Shown piece after piece: positions 6,147 through 13,014 of a stretch of 40,062 nt of DNA. The notes beneath the pieces were generated by a model that was not told the DNA's origin, did not search any database, and saw only the letters and a list, made by a program, of their open reading frames with translations. This stretch comes from a virus. Made by a program: the position numbers and the translations under genes. Position 1 is the stretch's first letter. Each line of letters begins with the position of its first letter. The stretch spans positions 1 to 40,062 of IMG/VR virus record IMGVR_UViG_3300042010_000084; one strand, given 5' to 3'.

Positions 6147-6553
6147 AAACGACCAACACACCACAAAAGCAACCCGCGCAGCCAGGTTGCGCTCCGGCGG
6201 CTGGTTCGCTGGTCGCGCAGGAGGACCGCAGCGGATGCGGGATCGCTTGCGTGGCAATGCTCGCGGGAAAAACCTACGCGCAAGTCCGAAGCTTTTACCT
6301 GCAATCAGGAAACCGAGATGAAAAGGAGGCTCGCCTAAGTGCGGTGGGCAATGGGGCTGGAATGACCGCCGGGGAATTGGTCGACCTGATGGGAGCGTTT
6401 GGCGTGCCGCCGCACATCGCGAAAACGGGCCCGCTTGTCTATCGAATCGAAGGCCAGCCCGGACTGGGAGGGCACTTCGTCGTTATCACCGCTGACGGCA
6501 CGATCCTTGATCCAGCGAACGACCAAGCGGAGCCGCGCTCCAACCAATACTGA
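6143..6553 (+). CDS. C39/papain-like cysteine peptidase-fold protein
   Basis: The protein has 136 residues. After a Pro/Gln-rich leader, QEDRSGCGIACVAMLAGKTY gives Gln26 and Cys32 in the oxyanion-hole/nucleophile spacing of C39 peptidases. GGHFVVITADG supplies the His and ILDPAND the Asp. C39 domains usually remove leader peptides, but small stand-alone phage versions are uncharacterised. It is cytoplasmic by appearance and sits between the recombination pair and small unknowns. It might process a host or phage protein, or be an inactive binding fold. The start is fixed by ATGA overlap. Confidence 0.6.
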   Translation: MKTTNTPQKQPAQPGCAPAAGSLVAQEDRSGCGIACVAMLAGKTYAQVRSFYLQSGNRDEKEARLSAVGNGAGMTAGELVDLMGAFGVPPHIAKTGPLVYRIEGQPGLGGHFVVITADGTILDPANDQAEPRSNQY

Positions 6554-6555
6554 CC

Positions 6556-6924
6556 ATGGAAACAAACACCGACACCCAACAACCCCAACGCGAAGCGTTG
6601 GCTCCCGCGACTGGTTCTCGCTTTGTCACGGTCGTCTATTGCGTGACCGACGAAGCAGAATGGAAAAAGACCAATCCACTAACTTACGAGCACAATGGAC
6701 TTACGGCTATGACCATCGGAGTCGGCGACGCCTACACGACACTGGATGAGGCTGAGTCGCTGTTTCTGAGGTTGGATAGCGAACCGACCGTGCTACCCAC
6801 CCAACTTCGCCGCGACATCCGGCGGTATCTTGGGGCCGAAGAAGCCGACGACCGTGCACCGATTCGGATCGGAGGAAGCTACGAATGCAGCGAGAACGCT
6901 CCAGCGCAGCAACCGGCCGAGTGA
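6556..6924 (+). CDS. Hypothetical protein, 122 residues
   Basis: It starts METNTDTQQPQ. The centre has alternating hydrophobic residues (RFVTVVYCVTDE, GLTAMTIGVGDAYTTLDEA) suggesting a small alpha/beta fold with polar, probably disordered ends. No motif recognised. The stop overlaps the next start as TGATG at 6922-6926. It belongs to a run of small early genes with no known function. Confidence 0.55.
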   Translation: METNTDTQQPQREALAPATGSRFVTVVYCVTDEAEWKKTNPLTYEHNGLTAMTIGVGDAYTTLDEAESLFLRLDSEPTVLPTQLRRDIRRYLGAEEADDRAPIRIGGSYECSENAPAQQPAE

Positions 6925-7319
6925 TGCCGGAAAACTCTCAACCACCTCAAATCATGTCCGAAGAAATCGACAAACAAACTGCCCCCGACCGGCCGGTTGC
7001 CGCTGCCGCGCCTTGTTGTGCGTCTTTGGAGTGGTATCCAGGCCCCGCAAATGGCGGCGGCGGAACCGCTCAAGAAAGCTCGCCGAACGGTGATCCGTGG
7101 TGGCGAGACGGCGACCTGCTGCTTGTGATCGTGGATTGTAATGACGGTCCCGAAGTGTCCGCCGTGCGCGTCCATGCCGACGGCTCTGAATCGCTTGATT
7201 TCTCAAACGCGGCATCCGGCGACTTCGACTTCGGATGGACGGATCGAGACATCTCATGGTGGGCGCGTCTCGACGGCGTTCTTCCGCCCAACGCCACAGA
7301 TGAGACGCGCCCTCACTGA
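6924..7319 (+). CDS. Hypothetical acidic protein, 131 residues
   Basis: The start at 6924 overlaps the upstream stop, and a second candidate is MSEEID at 6954. The N-terminal third is low-complexity. The rest reads GDLLLVIVDCNDGPEVSAV and DFGWTDRDISWWARLDGVLP, an acidic beta-rich pattern ending in a WW-containing motif like those of uncharacterised phage early proteins. Function unknown. Confidence 0.55.
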   Translation: MPENSQPPQIMSEEIDKQTAPDRPVAAAAPCCASLEWYPGPANGGGGTAQESSPNGDPWWRDGDLLLVIVDCNDGPEVSAVRVHADGSESLDFSNAASGDFDFGWTDRDISWWARLDGVLPPNATDETRPH

Positions 7320-7342
7320 CTCCGAACACCCCCGAAAATCAT

Positions 7343-7594
7343 ATGGAAAACACTCCGAAAACTGACGCGCTCCCGGGCGTCGAATCTCCATCGGCTGGTT
7401 CTGGAGCCCCTGACGCTCCGCCTCTGAAGTTCGCGGACTGGCTCTTCCCACTCGGGTCATGCCACGCCCGCCTCATCATCGAAGCTGATAAGATCGGCGA
7501 GATCGAACCCGAGGATATGGACGCTCTGGCGGACCTTGCTGCGATACTTAAACGCCAATTGGAGCGCCGGAAATCCCGTCTCCAGAACAGGTGA
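7343..7594 (+). CDS. Hypothetical protein, 83 residues
   Basis: It has a disordered, Pro/Ser/Ala-rich first 30 residues and a C-terminal helical part (DMDALADLAAILKRQLERRK) with a basic end. No recognised domain. It lies directly ahead of the integrase, whose start is 26 bases beyond this stop. A small basic protein next to an integrase could be an excisionase, but no winged-helix pattern is visible, so this is only a possibility. Confidence 0.5.
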   Translation: MENTPKTDALPGVESPSAGSGAPDAPPLKFADWLFPLGSCHARLIIEADKIGEIEPEDMDALADLAAILKRQLERRKSRLQNR

Positions 7595-7619
7595 TTCATC
7601 GGAAAAAAGTTGGTTTATC

Positions 7620-8606
7620 ATGACAACCCAGGAGGCATTGGAACGATTCGATAAGGCGATGCGCGAGATGCGCTTTGCTCGGTCGACCCGTTGCTCCTAT
7701 CGGTCGCACGTCGCCTGCTTTGGTCGGTTCAAGCCCGATGAACCGTGCGCCACGCCGGAAGAGAAGGTTTCGGCCTACCTATCCTGGCTGGCGCTGAACC
7801 GCTCGGAATCCCACCAACGTCAGGGGCTAAACGCGCTCGTCTGCTTTTACAAGGCGATGGGCAGGCCGCTGGCCAAGCTTCCGCCGTGGGTTCGGCCTAA
7901 ACCACGAAACCGAGTGCCGAACTGGGTCACCATGACGGAAGCCCGAGCGATCATTAATCATCTGCGCGAGCCATGGAACGAAGTCGCATCGATGCTGGTC
8001 GGTTCTGGCCTACGCATCGGCGAATGCCTCGACCTGCGCGTCAAAGACCTCGATCTGCACCGCGGGACGGTGACGATCCGTAGCGGCAAGGGTGACAAAG
8101 ACCGGGTGACGCTATTGGCTCGGTCATTGATCCCTGTGCTCGAGCGTCGACTGACTTGTTGCCGTGCGATCTGGCAAGAGGACCGAGCAGCAGGACGACC
8201 AGGGGTTTTTACCCCGGACACGATAACGCGCAAATACCCGCGCGCCGGGCAAGAGTGGGCGTGGTTCTGGTTGTGGCCCGCGCCAGGAGAATCTACCGAC
8301 CCCGATAGCGGCATCGTCCGCCGGCATCATCGCCACGAAGAAGGATTTTCCAAAGCTCTCAAGACTGCGGTCCGGCACGCCGGCATCGGAAAGCGGGTGA
8401 CCGCTCACGCCTTCCGTCACGGTTTCGCGACCGCCTACCTCGAAAACGGCGGGACCGTGCAGGAGCTCCAGCACCTGATGGGCCACTCCAATATCGAGAC
8501 AACCGAGGTGTATCTGCACTGCCTACCTCGGCTGGCGAGCCGCGTCTCCTCGCCGTTGGACGTCGGGATCGACGACGCTCCGATCCCTTTCCGAAAGATT
8601 TCCTGA
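7620..8606 (+). CDS. int: Tyrosine recombinase of the integron-integrase (IntI) type
   Basis: The protein has 328 residues. An N-terminal SAM-like core-binding domain is followed by the catalytic domain with Arg132 (GSGLRIGE), Lys157 (GKGDKDR), His263 and Arg266 (HAFRH), His289 (LMGHSN) and nucleophile Tyr298 (TTEVYLH). Residues 212-245 (EWAWFWLWPAP, then DPDSGIVRRHHRHEE) correspond to the extra segment that separates integron integrases from XerC/D, which in IntI helps bind the extrahelical bases of attC hairpins. All catalytic residues are intact. A phage carrying an IntI-type enzyme is unusual. It may integrate the phage genome. Confidence 0.85.
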   Translation: MTTQEALERFDKAMREMRFARSTRCSYRSHVACFGRFKPDEPCATPEEKVSAYLSWLALNRSESHQRQGLNALVCFYKAMGRPLAKLPPWVRPKPRNRVPNWVTMTEARAIINHLREPWNEVASMLVGSGLRIGECLDLRVKDLDLHRGTVTIRSGKGDKDRVTLLARSLIPVLERRLTCCRAIWQEDRAAGRPGVFTPDTITRKYPRAGQEWAWFWLWPAPGESTDPDSGIVRRHHRHEEGFSKALKTAVRHAGIGKRVTAHAFRHGFATAYLENGGTVQELQHLMGHSNIETTEVYLHCLPRLASRVSSPLDVGIDDAPIPFRKIS

Positions 8607-8616
8607 CCCTCTCCCC

Positions 8617-8964
8617 ATGACCCTATCCCTCCCAATTCCCCACAAGATGCTTTCGCCGAATGCTCGGTGTCATTGGACAGCGAAGGCTCGCCACACGAAA
8701 ACGCACCGCAACCAGGCGAAGCTTGTCGCGCTCTCCGCGCTTGGCGGCCAATCCGCGCCAGCATTCTCCGGCTACACGCTGACTTTCTTTTTTCCAGATG
8801 CCCGTCGTCGCGACGACGACAACGCCGCCGCTGCTTGCAAAGCGTATCGTGACGGCATCGCCGACGCGCTGCGGGTGGACGACCACACTCTCGCGCTCGC
8901 GGGCCGTCCGACGATCGCAATCGATCGATCGAATCCCCGCGTTGAAATCACTCTCATCCCATAA
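8617..8964 (+). CDS. rusA: RusA-like Holliday junction resolvase
   Basis: The protein has 115 residues. The N-terminal LPIPHKMLSPNARCHWTAKA and the central RRRDDDNAAAACKAYRDGIADAL, followed by RVDD, are the RusA signature, whose Asp residues bind the catalytic metal. RusA is a dimeric resolvase that cuts four-way junctions produced by recombination and replication. Length is normal for the family. It fits with the exonuclease/annealing pair upstream. It lies 10 bases after the integrase. Confidence 0.85.
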   Translation: MTLSLPIPHKMLSPNARCHWTAKARHTKTHRNQAKLVALSALGGQSAPAFSGYTLTFFFPDARRRDDDNAAAACKAYRDGIADALRVDDHTLALAGRPTIAIDRSNPRVEITLIP

Positions 8965-8968
8965 AAAC

Positions 8969-9205
8969 ATGAACGAACAACAACTACAACTACTCAAGGA
9001 AGCTGCCGACTATCTCGGCCCGAACGAATTAAGCCCCGCATTGGACTGGTGGAAGCGATACTTCCTCCATGTCGATCAGGTGCACATGGTTCTGACTGAC
9101 GAAGGGTGGGAGCCCGCTTCCTGCTACGCGGATACGCCCGTAGAAGATCGCCCCGACATCCTTGATGAGGTGAACGCGCCGGAAGGCAAGGCTCTAATGC
9201 GCTAA
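8969..9205 (+). CDS. Hypothetical protein, 78 residues
   Basis: It starts MNEQQLQLLKEAADYLG and is acidic, with several aromatic residues (LDWWKRYFLHVDQVHMV). No domain recognised. It is the last gene before the strong terminator at 9329-9384 and so probably closes the first early transcript. Confidence 0.5.
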   Translation: MNEQQLQLLKEAADYLGPNELSPALDWWKRYFLHVDQVHMVLTDEGWEPASCYADTPVEDRPDILDEVNAPEGKALMR

Positions 9206-9384
9206 ACCGACGCCGAGGGCAACCCGCTTTAATTTCGCTTGCAAGAAAGTCCGAAATCCTCAATCTAACCGCGCCCCTTGTTTGGGGACATCGTTGAGCC
9301 CGATGAAAGCAGATTTCCAAAAACTTTTCCCTGCCGCGTGCCCGTCAAAAACGGGGGCTCACATGCGGCGGGGTTCTTTTTTTT
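9206..9384 (+). ncRNA. Structured leader or intergenic RNA ending in a strong terminator
   Basis: There is no ORF in this stretch. It holds a small hairpin (CCCC-TTGTTT-GGGG, 9274-9287) and then the large terminator hairpin. A leader that ends in a terminator right before a start codon is the layout of an attenuator or riboswitch, or a small RNA terminated here. No known riboswitch consensus was recognised. Confidence 0.3.
9329..9384 (+). terminator. Strong intrinsic terminator abutting the next start codon
   Basis: CCCTGCCGC (9329-9337) pairs with GCGGCGGGG (9365-9373) in a nine-base stem with one G-U pair. It is extended by GTG/CAC and an inner CCCGT-CAAAA-ACGGG hairpin (9341-9355). The tract TTCTTTTTTTT follows (9374-9384). 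The ATG of the ASCH gene is at 9388, only three bases on. Confidence 0.85.
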
Positions 9385-9387
9385 GCC

Positions 9388-9732
9388 ATGAACCCGCCCC
9401 CACGGAATCCCCGCGTGCTGCGCCTTACCCTGAAGCGCCAATGGTTCGACATGATCGCCAGTGGACGAAAGATGGAGGAATACCGCGATCCATCACCTTG
9501 GATTTACTCCCGGCTTCTGGAAAAGGACGGCTACTCGCACCGGAAATACGACCTGATCGAGTTCAAAAACGGCTACGGCCAAGACGTGCCGACGATCACC
9601 GTTGAATTCCAGGGATGGCGCCACGGGATCGGAATGCCGAAATGGGGAGCAACGCCGGGGCTCCGCTATGTCGTGATCCGCTTGGGCCGCGTTCTTTCGT
9701 CAAAGAATCTCAAATCGGAGGTGCCAGCGTAA
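9388..9732 (+). CDS. ASCH-domain protein
   Basis: The protein has 114 residues. LRLTLKRQWFDMIASGRKME, then EYRD, IEFKNGYGQDVPTITVEF and YVVIRLGR fit the ASCH/PUA-like fold found in many phages, which is thought to bind RNA or modified bases. The ATG at 9388 comes directly after a terminator T-tract with no ribosome binding site. The GTG at 9415, preceded by GGAAT, matches where family members usually begin and is a good alternative. The stop overlaps the next start (TAATG). Its role in this phage is unknown. Confidence 0.7.
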   Translation: MNPPPRNPRVLRLTLKRQWFDMIASGRKMEEYRDPSPWIYSRLLEKDGYSHRKYDLIEFKNGYGQDVPTITVEFQGWRHGIGMPKWGATPGLRYVVIRLGRVLSSKNLKSEVPA

Positions 9733-10526
9733 TGGCCGGGGACTGGATCAAGGTTCGGGTCGATCTTTTGGAGGACGCAAATGTCCTACATTTGTCCGAC
9801 ATTTTAGGGACAGATGATCCGACAACCGTCGGACTCCTTGTCCGGTTCTGGGCGTGGATCGACAGACAGACGGCGGACGGGACCGGCATCCGCGTTTCTC
9901 GTCAACGCCTCGACAAGCTCGTAGGACGCGAAGGGTTCACCTCGGGCTTGCTGACGATCGGCTGGCTAGAAGGAGAAGACGGCAATTTCCAAGTCCCTAA
10001 TTTTGAGAGACATAACGGCAATTCCGCGAAGGCGAGAGCCCTTGAATCGGAGGCCAAAAGGTTCCGACGAGCGTCGGACAAATTGTCGGACAAAACGTCC
10101 GACAAAAAGGGTGAAAATGTCAGACCAGAGAAGAGAAGAGAAGAGAAGAATAAATCTCTTACAGAGATTTATAAGGCGACCGATCCCAATTTGATCGAAA
10201 CGATCGTTTCAGCATACCCGAGACGAGAGGCAAAAGCCGAATGCCTCGCCATCGTCGCCAAGCACATCGAGAACGGCGAAGACCCGGAATCGATACTCGC
10301 CGGGACCCGGGCGATCGCGTCCGCGATTCAGCAGCTCCCTTCCGGCCACCTGAACAAGTTCGTGATCGGTGCTGCCCGATTCTTCCGCGAGATGCGTTGG
10401 GCGGACGACCCGGCGACGATTCTTCGCCAGAACGCGCCAGGAACCACCTCAGACGGGCAGAAGCTCGAACTCGGCGGACGCAGGCCGTCAAGCGTCACCA
10501 AAATTCCACTCAACCCCCAAAAATGA
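9732..10526 (+). CDS. Replication initiator/DnaD-like protein
   Basis: The protein has 264 residues. The N-terminus (DWIKVRVDLLEDANVLHLSD, then VGLLVRFWAWIDRQTADG and SRQRLDKLVG) is the helical, winged-helix-type domain of phage replication proteins that usually precede a DnaC-like loader. FQVPNFERHNGNSAKARALE follows. The middle is a basic, charged linker and the C-terminal helical part (LIETIVSAYPRREAKAECLA) is probably the loader-interacting domain. It likely melts or marks the phage origin and recruits host DnaB through the next gene. Confidence 0.7.
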   Translation: MAGDWIKVRVDLLEDANVLHLSDILGTDDPTTVGLLVRFWAWIDRQTADGTGIRVSRQRLDKLVGREGFTSGLLTIGWLEGEDGNFQVPNFERHNGNSAKARALESEAKRFRRASDKLSDKTSDKKGENVRPEKRREEKNKSLTEIYKATDPNLIETIVSAYPRREAKAECLAIVAKHIENGEDPESILAGTRAIASAIQQLPSGHLNKFVIGAARFFREMRWADDPATILRQNAPGTTSDGQKLELGGRRPSSVTKIPLNPQK

Positions 10527-11344
10527 ACGAAACGACCTCTCTCATCCACGCGGAGCCCGCCCGGAGGGTTACGGCAGCGGACGACGCTCAATCGGATGTC
10601 AGCAGCGATCCTCGCGCAATTCCATCCGTCTCGTCGCTGCCGTGCCAAGCATGCGGTGCAGCCGTCCCCTACGAGCCGATCATCATCATGGGCCGCGATT
10701 TCGGCAAAACGCTCTCCCGTCGATGCGACCAATGCGAAGCCGAGCACCGCAGGGCGATCGCTATCGAGGACGAGCAAGCCAGGCTTCAACTCATCGCCAA
10801 CCGGATCGAATCGACAATCCCGCCGGAACTGCGCGATACGGAACTCGATCACCCGGATTTCAATCGCCCTCTTTGGGAGGCGGTGCGCCGCTGGACCGCG
10901 GGCCCCAACGCGGAATGGCTTGGGCTCATCGGCCCGGGAGGCGGCTGCAAGACGCGGATTCTCGCGCTGCTCGCGATGCGGGGCATTCGCGCCGGACAGC
11001 GGATCGCTTGGACATCGGCGGTGAAGCTTCAGACCGAAGCGGAGCGATCGAATGCGCGCGATCACGTGCTTGCCGCGAACGCCCGGGAGCACCTGCTCGA
11101 ATGCCAATACGCCCCGGTGCTGGTGATCGACGATATCGGAAAAAACACGTGGGATAATCGATTCGAGCGGCATTTTTTCACGATCCTCGACCATCGGCGC
11201 AATTACCGGCTTCCCGTGTTGTGGAGCGCCAACGTGCATCCTGTGGGATTTTCCGAGGTCATCAGCAAGGCAAACGCCGGGCCGATCATTGGGCGGCTGA
11301 TGGACCGCACCGCCGTCTTTGACCTCTTCCCATCCTCGAACTGA
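10523..11344 (+). CDS. DnaC-like AAA+ helicase loader
   Basis: The protein has 273 residues. An N-terminal zinc-finger-like pair (CQACG, CDQCE) precedes the AAA+ core. The Walker A is GPGGGCKT, slightly unusual in having Cys before Lys, and the Walker B is VLVIDDIG. FFTILDHRRNYRLPVLWSAN and IIGRLMDRT match the sensor and arginine-finger region of DnaC/IstB-type ATPases. It should load the host replicative helicase with the upstream initiator. The start overlaps the initiator stop (ATGA). The C-terminus is complete. Confidence 0.78.
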   Translation: MNETTSLIHAEPARRVTAADDAQSDVSSDPRAIPSVSSLPCQACGAAVPYEPIIIMGRDFGKTLSRRCDQCEAEHRRAIAIEDEQARLQLIANRIESTIPPELRDTELDHPDFNRPLWEAVRRWTAGPNAEWLGLIGPGGGCKTRILALLAMRGIRAGQRIAWTSAVKLQTEAERSNARDHVLAANAREHLLECQYAPVLVIDDIGKNTWDNRFERHFFTILDHRRNYRLPVLWSANVHPVGFSEVISKANAGPIIGRLMDRTAVFDLFPSSN

Positions 11345-11369
11345 CAGGACAATCACACCGGACGAAGCC

Positions 11370-11597
11370 ATGAGCGACCCGTATGCCGTTAGAATCGGAG
11401 GAGTCTTGTCCGACCCCTATCGGATAGCTCGCGCTTACGAAATAACCGACCCGGTGATTTTCCAAGCGCTTAAAAAGATCCTTCGTTGTGGACGCAAGCA
11501 CAAGGACGTCACGACCGATGTTCGAGAAGCTATCACCACACTAGAGCGATGGGAGGCCATGAACGCCGAGGATCAGGTTAACCAACCCAACCCATGA
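11370..11597 (+). CDS. DUF3310/SaV-like small protein
   Basis: The protein has 75 residues from the ATG at 11370. SDPYRIARAYEITDPVIFQA, then LKKILRCGRKHKD and DVREAITTLERWE resemble the phage DUF3310 (SaV-like) family, where a long helix carries the KYILRxGRK pattern. These proteins are sometimes annotated as nucleotide kinases, but their role is unclear. An in-frame ATG at 11319 lies inside the previous gene and is not favoured. Confidence 0.6.
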   Translation: MSDPYAVRIGGVLSDPYRIARAYEITDPVIFQALKKILRCGRKHKDVTTDVREAITTLERWEAMNAEDQVNQPNP

Positions 11598-11905
11598 GCC
11601 CGCAAGAACTCACCCTCGCGATCAAGGCCGCGAAGAAGCTGCCGAAGCCAGCCAAGAAGCCGAAGGGCGTCGCCAGCCGCGCCGTGCCAGGATGCGCGAT
11701 TTCATTCGACACCACCCCGCGCCGCGACGGGTCGGAACTGCCGCGCCACGTTTACCGCGGCTACAAAGGCCGGTTCAACGTCCGCGTCCAGATCGATGGT
11801 GAAGGCCACTACCTCGGGACGTTCACCACCACCAGCGCCGCAGTCGACCGGCTGCGCGAATTCTCGAACGACCAAGCCCCACGGGGCGCGTCACCTAACC
11901 TTTAA
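11594..11905 (+). CDS. AP2-domain DNA-binding protein
   Basis: The protein has 103 residues. A Lys/Pro/Ala-rich basic N-terminus (KAAKKLPKPAKKPKGVA) is followed by HVYRGYKGRFNVRVQIDGEG, then HYLGTFTTTSAAVDRLREF, the three-strand plus helix pattern of an AP2/integrase-DNA-binding domain. In phages this domain is normally fused to HNH homing endonucleases. Here no HNH motif is present, so it may be a stand-alone DNA-binding protein or a remnant. The start overlaps the previous stop. Confidence 0.6.
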   Translation: MSPQELTLAIKAAKKLPKPAKKPKGVASRAVPGCAISFDTTPRRDGSELPRHVYRGYKGRFNVRVQIDGEGHYLGTFTTTSAAVDRLREFSNDQAPRGASPNL

Positions 11906-11952
11906 GCACCCTCAACCCTGCCGCGCTCCCGTGCGGCGACTAGTTCGACTTT

Positions 11953-12156
11953 ATGAGTGTGAAAATCATCAACGAAACACCGGACAAATCGGTGGCAAAG
12001 CAAGTGGTCTGCCGTAGCTGCGGAGTGACCTTAGAATACGTTCCAAAGGATGTTGTCGTTCTTTGGAGTGGCAAGGATTACAGCGGCGGATCAGACGGCG
12101 CAAAAGGATTCAAGTGCCCGAAGTGCAATGAAAACGTCATCACCGAACGGTGGTAA
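11953..12156 (+). CDS. Small zinc-ribbon protein
   Basis: The protein has 67 residues. CRSCG and CPKCN, about 35 residues apart, form a two-knuckle zinc ribbon, and the rest is beta-rich (VTLEYVPKDVVVLWSG). Such proteins bind nucleic acid or act as adaptors. Upstream is a 47-base gap with a small GC hairpin (CCGC-GCTCCCGT-GCGG, near 11920). No specific function can be assigned. Confidence 0.6.
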   Translation: MSVKIINETPDKSVAKQVVCRSCGVTLEYVPKDVVVLWSGKDYSGGSDGAKGFKCPKCNENVITERW

Positions 12157-12183
12157 GTCGAACTCTCAATCAGAGACTTGAAG

Positions 12184-12194
12184 TTGTTTAACAA
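12184..12194 (+). promoter_or_regulatory. Palindrome upstream of the first DnaA-like gene
   Basis: TTGTT-T-AACAA is a perfect palindrome 9 bases before the ATG of the DnaA domain-IV gene. It follows a short TCTC-AATCA-GAGA hairpin in the 47-base gap. It could be an operator or a binding site for the encoded protein. It does not match the DnaA box consensus. Confidence 0.25.
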
Positions 12195-12203
12195 AGACAC
12201 GAC

Positions 12204-12617
12204 ATGAACATCGCCGAAATCCCAATCGACGACCTCATCACCGAGCTGAAACGACGCAAGGTGGGAGGAAGCGGCAGCAACGTGCTCCATGAGGCGCTGG
12301 CCGACAAATACGCCGAGCCGGTGAAGCAGGCTGTCGCCAAAGCGTTCTGCGTGCTGCCCGAGCAAGTGTTCGGGGCGAGGGGTTGCCAACGCGTCAGCAA
12401 CGCTCGGATCGCCTCCTACATCATCCTGCGCCGCGCTGGCCTGTCGCTGAACGAGATCGCCTTTCTAACCAACCGGGCCTGTCACACCACTGTGATCAAG
12501 GGAATCGCGCGTGCCGAAGATCTCGGCCAGCAGGAGCCTGAGTTCCTCCACGGCGTCACCGAGGCGTTCCGCGAAGTGAAAGCCGCCGGGCTTATTCCAA
12601 CCAAATCCGAAAAATGA
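12204..12617 (+). CDS. DnaA domain IV-like DNA-binding protein 1
   Basis: The protein has 137 residues. Residues about 40-110 (VKQAVAKAFCVLPEQVFGAR, VSNARIASYIILRRAGLSLN, EIAFLTNRACHTTVIKGIAR) match the C-terminal domain of DnaA: the first helix pair, then the basic loop and the helix-turn-helix ending in the HTTV motif that contacts the DnaA box. No AAA+ domain is present, so it can bind DNA but not melt it. It may mark the phage origin, regulate replication, or compete with host DnaA. It overlaps the next, related gene by four bases. Confidence 0.72.
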   Translation: MNIAEIPIDDLITELKRRKVGGSGSNVLHEALADKYAEPVKQAVAKAFCVLPEQVFGARGCQRVSNARIASYIILRRAGLSLNEIAFLTNRACHTTVIKGIARAEDLGQQEPEFLHGVTEAFREVKAAGLIPTKSEK

Positions 12618-13000
12618 AACTGCAACCCAATCCAACCGACGAAATCCAAGCCGAAATCGACAAAGTCCGGCAATCGTGCAGGCCGCTCAAAATGCAGTAT
12701 GCCGAATTGGAAAAGATCGTCGGGCCGTCCATCTTTTCAGCGATCGAGACGTTTTTCGCAGTGTCGGAAGACAGGCTCAAATCAAGGGACTCGAGCCTCT
12801 ACGTGAACCGTGCTCGCCTCGCCTGCTACTGGCTCATGGTGTATGCGGGGATCGGGCAGATGGAGACCGCGGCCATCCTCGGCAGAAGATCGCAGGCCAC
12901 GGTGAGCCGCGGATTGGAGCGCGTCGAAGTCCTACTGGAAACCGACCCTTCCTTCGTGGCCGCGCTGGATCGAGCCAAGGAGATGCTTTGTGAAGACTAA
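12614..13000 (+). CDS. DnaA domain IV-like DNA-binding protein 2
   Basis: The protein has 128 residues. The core (IETFFAVSEDRLKSRDSSLY, NRARLACYWLMVYAGIGQME, AAILGRRSQATVSRGLERVE) has the same layout as the preceding protein and as DnaA domain IV, but the signature HTTV is replaced by QATV, so its sequence preference may differ. It also lacks an ATPase domain. Tandem arrangement with four-base overlap suggests an old duplication and possibly heteromeric action. The function is inferred from fold pattern only. Confidence 0.62.
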   Translation: MKLQPNPTDEIQAEIDKVRQSCRPLKMQYAELEKIVGPSIFSAIETFFAVSEDRLKSRDSSLYVNRARLACYWLMVYAGIGQMETAAILGRRSQATVSRGLERVEVLLETDPSFVAALDRAKEMLCED

Positions 13001-13014
13001 AACCAAGTAAAACC

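Noticed and set aside
10241-11344. Plus-strand frame of 367 codons overlapping the initiator and the helicase loader
   Set aside because: Its upstream part is Arg/Pro-rich shadow sequence. The clear start of the AAA+ protein is the ATGA overlap at 10523, so the true gene is the shorter one.
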